Below are positions 37,121 to 45,682 of a stretch of DNA of 64,000 bases, one piece after another. The stretch is from the NCBI RefSeq assembly GCF_000153105.1, contig NZ_AANZ01000002.1, forward strand, positions 124,001 through 188,000, read 5' to 3'. Position numbers and translations under genes: made by a program. The notes under the pieces are model-generated. The model did not search any database. It was not told the DNA's origin and saw only the letters and a list, made by a program, of their open reading frames with translations. This DNA is from Blastopirellula marina DSM 3645. Its GTDB lineage: Bacteria > Planctomycetota > Planctomycetia > Pirellulales > Pirellulaceae. Every line of letters starts with the position of its first letter. The first letter of the stretch is position 1.

Positions 37121-37174
37121 GCGATTTCCTTCTGGCTTTGAGCCGCCGTCATTGGCGGTTCGTTCTATCTTAAT

Positions 37175-37759
37175 CTAACGAAGAGCAGGCTGCGGGGCGA
37201 TCTCGATCAGTTCCCAACCACCGCAGTTACCTTCTTCGGCTTTCCACAGGTCGCCGATCACATGATGCAGCAGTTCGCAGCGAATCACCGAGGCGATCGG
37301 CTCCGGCGTCACGATGGCTGCGACCTTGGTGGAGTTTTGGTACTTCTTGCAAATCTTCTCGAGAGCACTCCGTACGCGGGTCCGTGCGTCCGCTAGCATC
37401 TCCCCCTCAGGCGGGCAAATGCTGTCGGGGTTCTCTTGCCACTGACGGTAAACCTTGGGTTGGTTTTGTTTGACCTCAGTGATCAGTTTGCCTTGCCAGA
37501 GACCCGCGTCCAAGTTGCGAAACTTATCGATTCGCTTGACTTTGGCCATGTGGATCTTGGCGATAATTTCCGCCGCTTGCTGTGCAGGCTGACATGGACC
37601 GCAGTAGACGACGTCGATCGATAGATCGGCCATCTCGTGCGCCGCATGTTGGACCTGTTCGACCCCACGGTCGCTCAGCGGAACGTTTAATACGCCGCGA
37701 ATACGGCCTTGTAAGTCGTAATCGGTACAGCCGGGGCGAATGAGCGCTACGCGCAACAT
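37175..37759 (-). CDS. Histidine-phosphatase-fold protein with lost catalytic residues
   Basis: The fold of phosphoglycerate mutase-like phosphatases is evident (ALIRPGCTDYDLQGRI, VPLSDRGVEQV, LDAGLWQGK, PPEGEMLADARTRV). But the catalytic RHG is RPG (Pro9 instead of the phospho-accepting His). The second His of the usual V-T/S-H-G/A segment is Pro152 (IVTPEPIAS). The SxxxRAxQTA arginine is also lost (GPCQPAQQAAE). All three changes are at the active site, so it is probably not a phosphatase. The rest is well kept, so the gene is not a decayed pseudogene; a binding role is inference. It stands between rpe (22 bases upstream) and accD. Confidence 0.85.
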   Translation of the reverse strand: MLRVALIRPGCTDYDLQGRIRGVLNVPLSDRGVEQVQHAAHEMADLSIDVVYCGPCQPAQQAAEIIAKIHMAKVKRIDKFRNLDAGLWQGKLITEVKQNQPKVYRQWQENPDSICPPEGEMLADARTRVRSALEKICKKYQNSTKVAAIVTPEPIASVIRCELLHHVIGDLWKAEEGNCGGWELIEIAPQPALR

Positions 37760-37781
37760 AAAAAAGCTACACCTATGCAGT

Positions 37782-38471
37782 TCAGGAGGCGGCGGCCGCG
37801 GCCGAGTTCAGCTCGCGGACAGCCGTGACGTAGTCTGGTTTGCCGAAAATGGCCGACCCGACTACTAACAAGTCTGCGCCCGCTTCCGTGCAGCGCCCAA
37901 TAGTATCCAAATTCACGCCGCCGTCGATCTCAATCAGTAGGTCCGGCGCTAACCGGCGTACTTCTCGAATTTTGTCGAGGGCGACTGGGTTGAACTTCTG
38001 TCCGCCAAAACCGGCGTTGACGCTCATCATCAAAGCGAGGTCCGCCTCGGGAAGCGCGTCCACAATCGTCTCAAGCGGAGTGTCGGGGTTAATCGCCACT
38101 CCGGCTCCAGCGCCTAGCGATTTGATCTCACGCAAGATGCTAGCGACGTCATCGACAGCTTCCGCGTGAATCGTCATCACGTCGGCGCCCGCTTCATGGA
38201 ATTGTCGGATGTAGTCCTGCGGCTTCTCGATCATCAAATGGACGTCGAGCGGCAGATCGGTCAATTTTCGGAACGCGGCGACAATCGGCATCCCGTAGCT
38301 GATGTTTGGGACAAATATGCCGTCCATCACATCCAGATGCAGTGCTTTCACGCCGGCAGCTAGCAAACGCTCCACCTCACGCTCTAAGTTGGCGAAGTCG
38401 CACAACAGCAGCGATGGCAAAATAACAGGCGCAGCTTCACGAAGCTGAGCAAGGTGATCACGACGTGACAT
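37782..38471 (-). CDS. rpe: Ribulose-phosphate 3-epimerase
   Basis: This cytoplasmic TIM-barrel enzyme interconverts ribulose 5-phosphate and xylulose 5-phosphate in the pentose phosphate pathway. VILPSLLLCDFANLEREV opens the barrel. HLDVMDGIFVPNISYG and DVHLMIEKP contain metal-binding His and catalytic Asp residues. MMSVNAGFGGQKF, EIDGGVNLDTI and LLVVGSAIFG are the family signatures. Length 229 is usual. It is the first of three close genes on the minus strand (rpe, the phosphatase-like gene, accD). Confidence 0.96.
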   Translation of the reverse strand: MSRRDHLAQLREAAPVILPSLLLCDFANLEREVERLLAAGVKALHLDVMDGIFVPNISYGMPIVAAFRKLTDLPLDVHLMIEKPQDYIRQFHEAGADVMTIHAEAVDDVASILREIKSLGAGAGVAINPDTPLETIVDALPEADLALMMSVNAGFGGQKFNPVALDKIREVRRLAPDLLIEIDGGVNLDTIGRCTEAGADLLVVGSAIFGKPDYVTAVRELNSAAAAAS

Positions 38472-38790
38472 AGAGTTAGAAGCTAGTGCGTCAGGATGAT
38501 GTTTGTAATCTTCATTCGCCGTAAATGACGAAACCGGTGCGTAGGCGAGGACGCTCGTAAAGAAGTGAGGGCCAGCCCAATCGGGCCGAGGGAATTAAAA
38601 GCCTACGTTACTACGGGATATTTCCAGTTCGGGCAATTGTATCAACGGGCCTAGTGAGAGTCAGCACCCAAGCTGGGCCATTGACGTAACCCGCAACAGC
38701 GCAATGAGTTAAAACGCGCAATTTATCCAGAATATTGGCCCCAATGGGGGTCAGCGCGAAAAATCTCACCGTTAATGTCGCTGAAGACGC
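38472..38790. other. Intergenic stretch upstream of rpe
   Basis: About 320 bases with no supported gene. A minus-strand frame of 73 codons (38611-38832) begins inside the repeat described next and has no ribosome site. The rpe promoter should be near 38480-38560, but I see no clear boxes. Confidence 0.4.
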
Positions 38791-38922
38791 GGAGAGCGCT
38801 TTCCTGCTAGCTGACCCATTTTGATTTTCCAACGACAGAAAGAAGGGGGACTGAGGCCTCGCGTTTTTTCGGGCGAAATGAGGTGAGACATGGCGCGGCC
38901 CACATCAACCGCACGGCGTTAG
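38791..38922. repeat. Left part of a ~200-bp interspersed repeat, cut by an insertion sequence
   Basis: This is the inverted counterpart of 54802-55000. The segment 38791-38834 matches 54959-55000 on the other strand at about nine of ten bases. The segment 38905-38922 is the outer end of the palindrome described at 54834-54930 with one mismatch. It ends in CGTTAG (38917-38922), the left copy of the target-site duplication. The remaining part of the repeat resumes at 40445. Confidence 0.8.
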
Positions 38923-40444
38923 CCCAATGCCGCTTACTTTGTGGCTATTCAGGGGGTGGCGGGTCAGGTGATTTTGTTTTTTTGCGGAGTGACTTTTGAA
39001 ACTTCGTCGTCTTTGCGCGGCGAGGATGGGCGACGCGAGGGTAGCTGCGCGGCGACTTGCGATTGGGGAGTCTTCGCTTCGACGCGCTGACCAAGGCTTT
39101 CGTAAATGCCTTGCTCCACTGTTCGAATGTTTCGCATGACCTGCCCAGCAGTTGGACTTGAAAGCTCACCCAGACTCCGGTGAAGCTCAGTCGTCGCGGC
39201 TCGACTCGGGCCAGCTTCGCGGCGCCGCGACGAAGTTGCGACACCAAGTTGTACGCAATTACGGAACCCATCAACTCTTTCATTACCATCTCGACGCTTT
39301 TGGCGCGCAGGTTCTCCGTATCCATTGTCACCTTTAAATCGCGAATATCGAATTCAATGTCGTAACGCCGACGGTAAAGCTCCGCCAAGCACAACGCGTC
39401 GAAGCTCATTGACGTCACCAGCGCCAACGTCGCCCCGTCTTCCAGTTCGACTTCGTGCAGAAATACATCCAAGGAAGCGTCCGCTGGCAAGTCGGGATTG
39501 GTGTTGCGTTCCTTGGCCGAGGGACGCCAGGTCAAGCGGCAGCTCTTATAGCCTTCGCCTTGATCGATGAGCTCGGCTTTCTTGCGATGCGCTTTTAACC
39601 GTAGCATCGACAGACGAAACAGAAAATCGTGCCCGGCGGCTCGCGTGTGATGGGCCACGCTGAAGATCCCGAAACAGCTGTCCGCTAAAACGATACTGCG
39701 ACTGGGCAGGTCGCCGACAATCTCGCGTGCTTGCTTGGCCTCGCTGGAATTGTTCGGGCCGTACATGGGATCGATCTTGGGAACTAAGATGCAGCCGGTT
39801 TGCATCTCGGCGGCCACCATCAGCATCGCGACTGGCCAAACCGTTTCGCCAAGCTGGTTGGTCGCCGGCGGAAACGCCTTCTTCAGAACAGGCGTTGGCG
39901 GTAGCGTGATCGTGGTCCCGTCGATGATGAACACGCGTCGATCATCGAAAACAGGCTCGACGGTCCGTCCGAGATGATCGCAAACGCATCGCGAGAACCT
40001 TTCGATCGCATCCAGCGGCAGGCGTTTGCGTGCGGCGCTAAACGAGGAGGTGTTCTCCCCCAACGTGCCTTCATGGACCCGCTTATTGTCAGGAAATAGA
40101 TCGGCTTGATGCTCGACCGCTTCCGAGACGACCGTTTGCAGCGATGCGCCGCCGCGAAGTCGTTGCAAAATCAACAGCCAAATGGTGACGGCCTGGGTGT
40201 AGACCATCTTGGTGTTAGGTCGATCATCAAAATCAACGATCGCCTCGATTTGCGGAACGCGCAGAATCTCACTGAGCAAAGTTCTGGCGGCGACAAACTG
40301 CTCTTCGGGCGAATCAGGCAGGCTGGGAGGTGCAATCATGACTTGCCGCCATTGTGACAGAGAAATCAAATCTCTCAACTTGGCGCAAATCTCGTACCCA
40401 AACCAAATCGCGGCTAGGATTTCGTCAAAGTAAGCGGCATTGGG
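38923..40444 (-). mobile_element. IS4-family insertion sequence, complete
   Basis: The element of 1,522 bp is bounded by perfect 19-bp inverted repeats: CCCAATGCCGCTTACTTTG at 38923-38941 and its complement at 40426-40444. It is flanked by 6-bp direct repeats CGTTAG (38917-38922 and 40445-40450), the expected target duplication. It carries one transposase gene. The insertion point lies within a palindromic repeat whose uninterrupted copy is at 54834-54930, which shows the empty site directly. Confidence 0.92.
38945..40339 (-). CDS. IS4-family DDE transposase
   Basis: The catalytic residues are visible: Asp in IIDGTTITLP, Asp in IVLADSCFGIFS, and the Glu in YRRRYDIEFDIRDLKVTM, the Y-R-E-K signature of IS4 enzymes. 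The frame stays open up to 40498 but crosses the inverted repeat and leaves the element, so an internal start is needed. The ATG at 40339 (MIAPPSLPDSPEEQF) gives 464 residues; a TTG a little upstream is possible. The basic C-terminus ends four bases before the left inverted repeat. No frameshift or stop is seen, so it may be active. Confidence 0.92.
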   Translation of the reverse strand: MIAPPSLPDSPEEQFVAARTLLSEILRVPQIEAIVDFDDRPNTKMVYTQAVTIWLLILQRLRGGASLQTVVSEAVEHQADLFPDNKRVHEGTLGENTSSFSAARKRLPLDAIERFSRCVCDHLGRTVEPVFDDRRVFIIDGTTITLPPTPVLKKAFPPATNQLGETVWPVAMLMVAAEMQTGCILVPKIDPMYGPNNSSEAKQAREIVGDLPSRSIVLADSCFGIFSVAHHTRAAGHDFLFRLSMLRLKAHRKKAELIDQGEGYKSCRLTWRPSAKERNTNPDLPADASLDVFLHEVELEDGATLALVTSMSFDALCLAELYRRRYDIEFDIRDLKVTMDTENLRAKSVEMVMKELMGSVIAYNLVSQLRRGAAKLARVEPRRLSFTGVWVSFQVQLLGRSCETFEQWSKAFTKALVSASKRRLPNRKSPRSYPRVAHPRRAKTTKFQKSLRKKTKSPDPPPPE

Positions 40445-40559
40445 CGTTAGCCGCGGTTTCTGACAGGAACACTTTGCCGACGGAAAAGTTAGAGTCAAAA
40501 AACCGCGGCTAACGCCGTGCGGCTGATTTCGGGGAAGAAGCCGAAACGAAAGGCGGCTA
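40445..40559. repeat. Right part of the interrupted ~200-bp repeat
   Basis: It starts with the second CGTTAG copy (40445-40450), continues with the palindrome interior and its far arm (to 40526), and then a segment to about 40559 that matches 54802-54833 in inverse orientation. It ends just before the stop codon of the next gene. Confidence 0.8.
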
Positions 40560-40563
40560 GGTT

Positions 40564-42216
40564 CTAGCGCGCCGGAAACTCCAACCCCGCGGCCTGCTTC
40601 TCCAGCAGTTGCAGTTGCAAGTCAATGATCTCGTCCTGCGCGTTCTCACGCGCTTCATACTGATCGCGCAACTTCTTGATCCGCGATTCAATCTCTTTCG
40701 CTTGCTTGTCGCGCTGCTTCATGTCAGCGCTGAAGATCTCCGTCAACACACGCTTCAGTTCTTCCCGCGCCGTCGCTTTCTCCTCGTCGGTCTTGGCCTG
40801 CTTAAGCTTCGCGATCGCCTTCAACTTCTTTTGTTCGGTGAGGGGATTGAAGGTTGCAGAGAAGGCTTGGATAGAGATCGGCGGCATCGGTTGGTACGTC
40901 GGCGACTGCCCGGGCGCCGTGGGTACGGGTTGCCACGGCGACGGTACGTGTGCGGTCGGCGGTAGCCCATTGGCATATGGCGCTGGGTAAGGCCGCGCGC
41001 CCACCGACCAAGTTGGCCCTGCCGGCATCGCGTTTGTGGTTAGGGCAGGCGCTGCGCCAGTGGCCGGAGTCGAATAGCTGCCGCTGGTCGGTCGAGTACC
41101 GGCACTTGGCGTTTCGGGCGCCCACCTCACTGATTGTCCTGCGGGATTAGGAATCGAAAAATTGGGACTCGCCGTCGCTGGTATTGTTCTTGGAGCGAAG
41201 TAGATATTCTGAGTACGATTTGGCTCCCTAGGCACATCCACAAGCGGCGGATCCGACGCCATGCCGAGACCGCCAGTTGTTTGCGGCGGTGTGGCGACGT
41301 TACGAGGATACGGCGTAGGGCGCGGATAAGCTTGAACGGAATCAGCCATCGTCGCGACAGCCGGCAGTGGTTCGCCTAGCGGGACCAAGCCCTGCAAGAG
41401 GAAGCGAAACTTCTTGCCGCGCAGCTCGTCGATTTTTTCCTGCAGCTTCGTCGCATCGAACTTCGCCGGTTGATTGGAATAGCCGGGTCCCGGACCAGGC
41501 AGAACTTCCAACGTCACCAAATTGATCCCCCCGGCCGGCGATTCCGAGATCATCTTGCGAATCGCAAAGTAGCGGCCCGGCGAATAGACGCCGACCGATT
41601 CTTTGGTGATGCCGGATCCTTCGGCGTACAGCGTGATCGCTCGATTCCCTTTGTTATGCAAAAGCCATTCATCGGGATACGAGTTCGCTTCGAGCGGAAC
41701 TTGGATGGTTGCGCCTTCTGCTGCAGCTATCGACGAATCGGTCGCTTTTCGTTTCGGGAACAGACCGTTGAGCGCGAAATGATATCCTTCGCCGCGCAAC
41801 GAGTCGATGATCGCCTGATCCGATTTAGCTGTTTCAACGAGATTATCCGGGCCGGGGTTGAGTTCTAGCTCGACAAGGTGGATTCGATTCTGCGGCGATT
41901 CCGCTTTTGCGGCACGCAGCGTAAAAGGAACATGGAACGCGTAGTCTTCGTTCGTCCCCGTAGCCTCAATCGTGATTTGGGAGTTTCCTACGTTTTCGCG
42001 CAGCCAAGCCAGGAGATATTCATTGGCGTCCAGCGGCACTTGCACGATAGGCCTTCTGTCCACCGCATTCGGCGTCGCAGGCTCTGCGCTTACCTCTTTC
42101 GAGATCGGCGAATCACTCGGATTCTCATCGCCAGAGACATAGCGCACCACACCAACAGATGCGAATGAAACTAACAGCACCATCCCCACACAAGCAGTCA
42201 ACTTACTCTTGAGCAT
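40564..42216 (-). CDS. Secreted protein with two repeated beta domains, Pro-rich middle and coiled-coil end
   Basis: A signal or anchor segment occupies residues 5-27 (ACVGMVLLVSFASVGVV). Two similar domains follow at about 57-155 and 168-275: both begin VQVPLxAN-Y-WLxxNxGNxxIT and end with LRGxxFxxxLxGLxP. Residues about 280-455 are rich in Pro, Thr and Ala. Residues about 470-548 are a charged coiled coil (KLKAIAKLKQAKTDEEKA, RDKQAKEIESRIKKLRDQ). It overlaps the kinase gene by 14 bases and is the last gene of the sigma-kinase operon, so its export or amount is probably tied to that pathway. Family unknown. Confidence 0.82.
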   Translation of the reverse strand: MLKSKLTACVGMVLLVSFASVGVVRYVSGDENPSDSPISKEVSAEPATPNAVDRRPIVQVPLDANEYLLAWLRENVGNSQITIEATGTNEDYAFHVPFTLRAAKAESPQNRIHLVELELNPGPDNLVETAKSDQAIIDSLRGEGYHFALNGLFPKRKATDSSIAAAEGATIQVPLEANSYPDEWLLHNKGNRAITLYAEGSGITKESVGVYSPGRYFAIRKMISESPAGGINLVTLEVLPGPGPGYSNQPAKFDATKLQEKIDELRGKKFRFLLQGLVPLGEPLPAVATMADSVQAYPRPTPYPRNVATPPQTTGGLGMASDPPLVDVPREPNRTQNIYFAPRTIPATASPNFSIPNPAGQSVRWAPETPSAGTRPTSGSYSTPATGAAPALTTNAMPAGPTWSVGARPYPAPYANGLPPTAHVPSPWQPVPTAPGQSPTYQPMPPISIQAFSATFNPLTEQKKLKAIAKLKQAKTDEEKATAREELKRVLTEIFSADMKQRDKQAKEIESRIKKLRDQYEARENAQDEIIDLQLQLLEKQAAGLEFPAR

Positions 42217-43669
42217 TCGTCGGTTCCTTCAAGTCAGCTTCTGGGAAAGGGGTCACTTCCAATGTGATCAATTCGTACTGCAATCGGTCTAGGTCCGCTT
42301 GCTGCGGGCCTTCCAGCGATTGCAGTCGGGCTTGGATTGATTCGACGCTTTGGGTACTCGCCGGCGGCATTGCGATCGGCGTTGGCGGTTCCTGCTTTGG
42401 CGCGGAAGTCATCCAGACATAACCCACCCCGGCCAGCAGCGCCGTTTCGCACAAGCCGATCGCGGCGATCCACCATGTGCGGTTCGACTTGCCGCGGCGT
42501 GATAGTCGCAGCTTTCCTTGCTGCAAGTCCGACAGTACGCGTTCTAGTTTCTTTTGCAGTTCCAGCGCCGTCGCAAAGCGGCGCTCTGGCTGCTTCTCCA
42601 GCAGGCGGTCGATGATGTCCGACAGCTCATCCGGGATCTCGGCGTTCGACTCCCACGCGGGGCGATGCGGGTCGTGACACGTTCGTTTGAGCACCGCCAT
42701 CGGGCGTTCGGCCCGAAACGGCGGGTGGCCGGTCGCCATGAAGTAGAGGACCGAGCCGAGGCTGAACAGATCGGACCGTTGATCGAGCGCTCGCCCGTCG
42801 GCTTGTTCTGGCGACATGTAGTGCGGCGTGCCTGACACGATGCCGGTGTAGGTCAAGCTGGCGTCGTCCGATGCGCGGGCTAGGCCAAAGTCGGTTAGAT
42901 AGGCGCGGTCGACGTCGTTCTCGAGCAAGATGTTGGCTGGTTTCACGTCGCGATGAACCAAGCCTTGCGCATGTGCGGCGGCCAGGCCCGATGCCGACTG
43001 CACGCCGATCCGTAAGATTTCGGAGACGCTTAATGGTCCGCCGCGATCGACGCGAGCCTGTAGCGACTCGCCGGGGATGTATTGCATCACCAAAAAGGGA
43101 TTCGCGTGATTCGACTCGACGTTGTGGATCGAGACGACATGCTCATGCACCACGGCGGCGGCGGCTCGGGCTTCGCGGGCAAAACGTTGCCGCGCGGCGC
43201 CGATCCGCGATAAATGAGGCGCGAGCAGTTTGATCGCGACAGGACGGTTCAGCTCGGTATCAAAACCTTTTAGCACGATCCCCATGCCGCCGACGCCGAT
43301 GATTCGCTCGACCTCGTAGCGGCCGAGTCGACCCAGCATCTCGGGATGCGACGGCGCGGTGAGCATCTGCTTGACCATCGTCTCATCGATGCTGCGCCGC
43401 TGGGCGAAGATGGTTTCGGTCGAGCGATAGCGATAGAACTGTCCCGTGTCGGGCTGATCATCGGCGATCGGCGTCAGCAGTTCGCGCTGCGTTTGCCAAT
43501 GGTCATGATCACCGGAGAGTTCGGTCAGGCGATCTCGGCACGCGGCGCAGCTTTCGACATGAGCGGCGGCCTGTTGAAACTCGGGCGACGCTTCGTCCCC
43601 GTCCAACAGTAGATAGAGACGCTGGTCAGCGCACCGTTCCTCCGGCAAGTGGGAAGAGCCGATCGTCAT
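42203..43669 (-). CDS. Serine/threonine protein kinase with N-terminal zinc-finger anti-sigma-like motif
   Basis: Residues 37-44 form an H-x3-C-x2-C motif (HVESCAAC), as in zinc-binding anti-sigma (ZAS) domains, after a short acidic segment. The kinase domain spans about 118-375: glycine loop GVGGMGIV, VAIK lysine, HRDVKPANI catalytic loop, DFG as TDFGLA, SPEQADG activation segment. A membrane helix lies at about 400-420 (WWIAAIGLCETALLAGVGYV), placing the C-terminal ~60 residues outside. Its start overlaps the sigma gene stop (ATGA). It probably controls the sigma factor, through the zinc motif or phosphorylation; that is inference. Confidence 0.95.
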   Translation of the reverse strand: MTIGSSHLPEERCADQRLYLLLDGDEASPEFQQAAAHVESCAACRDRLTELSGDHDHWQTQRELLTPIADDQPDTGQFYRYRSTETIFAQRRSIDETMVKQMLTAPSHPEMLGRLGRYEVERIIGVGGMGIVLKGFDTELNRPVAIKLLAPHLSRIGAARQRFAREARAAAAVVHEHVVSIHNVESNHANPFLVMQYIPGESLQARVDRGGPLSVSEILRIGVQSASGLAAAHAQGLVHRDVKPANILLENDVDRAYLTDFGLARASDDASLTYTGIVSGTPHYMSPEQADGRALDQRSDLFSLGSVLYFMATGHPPFRAERPMAVLKRTCHDPHRPAWESNAEIPDELSDIIDRLLEKQPERRFATALELQKKLERVLSDLQQGKLRLSRRGKSNRTWWIAAIGLCETALLAGVGYVWMTSAPKQEPPTPIAMPPASTQSVESIQARLQSLEGPQQADLDRLQYELITLEVTPFPEADLKEPTNAQE

Positions 43670-44268
43670 CGAGCTTGCTCCTCAAGGGTTTGAATGGTTT
43701 CGCGGATTCGCTTGGTGATCCGGCTCCGCGCGATGTAGACGCTGCCGACGCTCAGGCCGAACTCGGCGGCGACTTGGGCGATCGGCTGATTATCGATGCT
43801 GGTCATCCAAAAGAGTCGCCACTGCCGCTCGCTGACTTTCAGTCGAACCTGTTCGGCGGCCCAGCGAAATAGTTCGCGGCGATATTCAAGCGAAAATAGT
43901 TGCGTCGATTCGCCGTGAGGATCGGGATGCTGAGCCAAGAGGCCGGCGATCTGGCTATCGCCTGATCCGAGGCGCTGATGTTTGGGACGCGTCATAAAGT
44001 TGATCGCCAGATTTTGCGCGATCCGAAACAGCCAGGCCCGGAAGGTTCCGCGATCTTCGGTTTCGACCCAGCGCCCAACTGCTTTGGCGACCGCCGTCAG
44101 TACTTCCTGGACAAAATCCTCGGCGTCGGCCTGTTGAAAGCCTTTGCTGCGAGCCAACCGAAACAGGAGCGGCTCATAAATCTCGACAAATGCGTCCCAT
44201 GCTTCCACATCGTCCGCCTGGGGCAACCGGCGGATCAGCGTTTCGCGCGTATCGGGATGAGGAGGCAA
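43666..44268 (-). CDS. ECF-type RNA polymerase sigma factor
   Basis: Region 2 is visible as AWDAFVEIYEPLLFRLAR and DAEDFVQEVLTAVAKAV with the AWLFRIAQNLAINFMTR end. Region 4 is NQPIAQVAAEFGLSVGSVYIARSRITKRI. Length 200 is typical of the planctomycete ECF groups associated with kinases. The apparent start is TTG at 44268 without a strong ribosome site, so the exact start is uncertain. It overlaps the kinase gene by 4 bases. The operon order (sigma, kinase, secreted protein) suggests a membrane-signalled stress or envelope response. Confidence 0.92.
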   Translation of the reverse strand: MPPHPDTRETLIRRLPQADDVEAWDAFVEIYEPLLFRLARSKGFQQADAEDFVQEVLTAVAKAVGRWVETEDRGTFRAWLFRIAQNLAINFMTRPKHQRLGSGDSQIAGLLAQHPDPHGESTQLFSLEYRRELFRWAAEQVRLKVSERQWRLFWMTSIDNQPIAQVAAEFGLSVGSVYIARSRITKRIRETIQTLEEQAR

Positions 44269-44578
44269 AGGTTTAGGTCGCTTCGTGCGTGACTAGAAAA
44301 CCAGGGGCAGGCGATTGCCCTTCTATGGTAAGACACGCGAGGGGTGGAGATCTTTCGGTGGCGGCGAAAGATTTTTGGAAGCGGAATGCGGAAAGCGGGG
44401 GAGGCGGAATGGAACAGGGACGGGGCAATGCTTAGCATCCTATTGGTTCGCACAGCCTCGATCGTTGTTGATTGACAAAGCGCACGGGATCATGGTCGAT
44501 TTCAGATGGAAGAGGTACGCGCAGACCGCTAAAGTGCGTCGACTCAACCGCGTGAACAACGGATTGCAAATTTTTTTC
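44269..44578. promoter_or_regulatory. Upstream region of the sigma factor operon
   Basis: About 310 bases without a supported gene. An autoregulated ECF promoter is expected here, but no clear -35/-10 pair of that type can be named by eye. Confidence 0.35.
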
Positions 44579-44772
44579 GGTCCGGTCCGGTCCAACTAAT
44601 AAAGCCGTAGGTTAGGCCGCGGCTTGACGTCCACTAGCCTACCCAATTTAACTCGCAGGCAATCTAGGCAATTTGACAGAAAAAATTCAACGCGGTCCGG
44701 TCCAACCCTCGCGCGATCGAACCGCCAAGCGTTCCGAAAAAAACAAAGGAGTCCGGTCCAGTCCAACCACCC
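44579..44772. repeat. Three GGTCCGGTCC-type motifs after A/T tracts
   Basis: GGTCCGGTCCGGTCCAAC starts at 44579, CGGTCCGGTCCAAC at about 44693 and GTCCGGTCCAGTCCAAC at about 44751. Each follows an A or T run of six to eight bases by a few to about twenty bases. The spacer lies between the end of the lipoate-ligase gene and the sigma operon. No hairpin accounts for all three. Confidence 0.6.
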
Positions 44773-44777
44773 CAGAG

Positions 44778-45497
44778 CTACCGCATCGCGTTCCACTCGT
44801 CGGTTCCGTATTTTTCGGCGGCTAGATCGGCGGTCCGTTTTTCCGGCCACTCGGGCAGCGGCTTGTCCGCTGCCCAGGTTTCGATCAGCGAGTTGCGCAG
44901 TTGGTCGCGGGTAATCGGCAGGTTGGTGACAAATTGCGTGTGATCGCGCTGCTGCCGATAGTCGGGCGTACGCGGCGGATGGTTCAAGCAATCGGCGATC
45001 ATTTCCAGCGGAAAATCATACAGCAGCGTGCCGTGATAGAGCACATGATCACGTTTGACCCGCAGGCTGTTGCCGCTGAACTTTTGGTTGTTCCAGGTCA
45101 GATCGCAGGTTCCCTGAAAGGTGACTCCTGCAACATGCGGCGCCAGCGCGGCCAACATCTTTTCCATCACATAGCGGTGACAAAGATCGATGGCCCGCAG
45201 GTCTTCGCGATTGGCCAGGTCCAGCGTGATCGCGTACATCAAACAGCCGGGCCCGGCGACGATCGCCGCGCCTCCGCTGGTGCGGCGGAAGACCGGCACG
45301 CCGCGCTGCTGACAGACCGTCAAGTTGACCTCGTCGGCGATCCTCGAAGCGCGGCCAATCACGGCCAACGGCGATTGCGGCTCCCACAGGCGCAGGACGT
45401 CGCCCGAAAGCTCGCCGGCCTCGGTCGCTTCGAGCAGCGCCTCGTCGAGGGCCAGGTTTTCGGCAGGCGTGGGGAGCGTCAAATCGAACAAATACAT
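44778..45497 (-). CDS. Lipoate-protein ligase A family protein
   Basis: The family attaches lipoate (or transfers octanoate) to a lysine of E2 or GcvH proteins. The biotin/lipoate ligase fold is clear: PAENLALDEALLEA, VIGRASRIADEVNL, GVPVFRRTSGGAAIVAGPGCL with the RRxSGGG-like loop, and NNQKFSGN containing the probable catalytic Lys. HVLYHGTLLYDF follows. Length 239 is short compared with E. coli LplA, as in LipL/LipM-type transferases, so it could be an octanoyl/lipoyl transferase. It is divergent from argS, with 185 bases between starts. Confidence 0.88.
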   Translation of the reverse strand: MYLFDLTLPTPAENLALDEALLEATEAGELSGDVLRLWEPQSPLAVIGRASRIADEVNLTVCQQRGVPVFRRTSGGAAIVAGPGCLMYAITLDLANREDLRAIDLCHRYVMEKMLAALAPHVAGVTFQGTCDLTWNNQKFSGNSLRVKRDHVLYHGTLLYDFPLEMIADCLNHPPRTPDYRQQRDHTQFVTNLPITRDQLRNSLIETWAADKPLPEWPEKRTADLAAEKYGTDEWNAMR

Positions 45498-45682
45498 CGG
45501 CGGCGTGTCACAAAATACAAGGAGTACGAACCTGTTGAGTTTTGCCGCTCAGCCGATCAGCGCCCAGGGGCGGTCTCGTCTTCCGTGGCCTCCGTGTTCT
45601 ATTCCTCCCTTGTAAAAAGGAAGCAATCCTTTGAAAATGGCTGTTTGCGCTCCCGTTTTTTGGCCCTAACTCCTTACGCCGC

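Noticed and set aside
40340-40498. N-terminal extension of the IS4 transposase
   Set aside because: It crosses the terminal inverted repeat and leaves the element, so it cannot be part of the mobile gene.
44579-44772. Possible short CRISPR array from the GGTCC motifs
   Set aside because: Only three degenerate units of unequal spacing, far shorter than CRISPR repeats, and no cas gene nearby.
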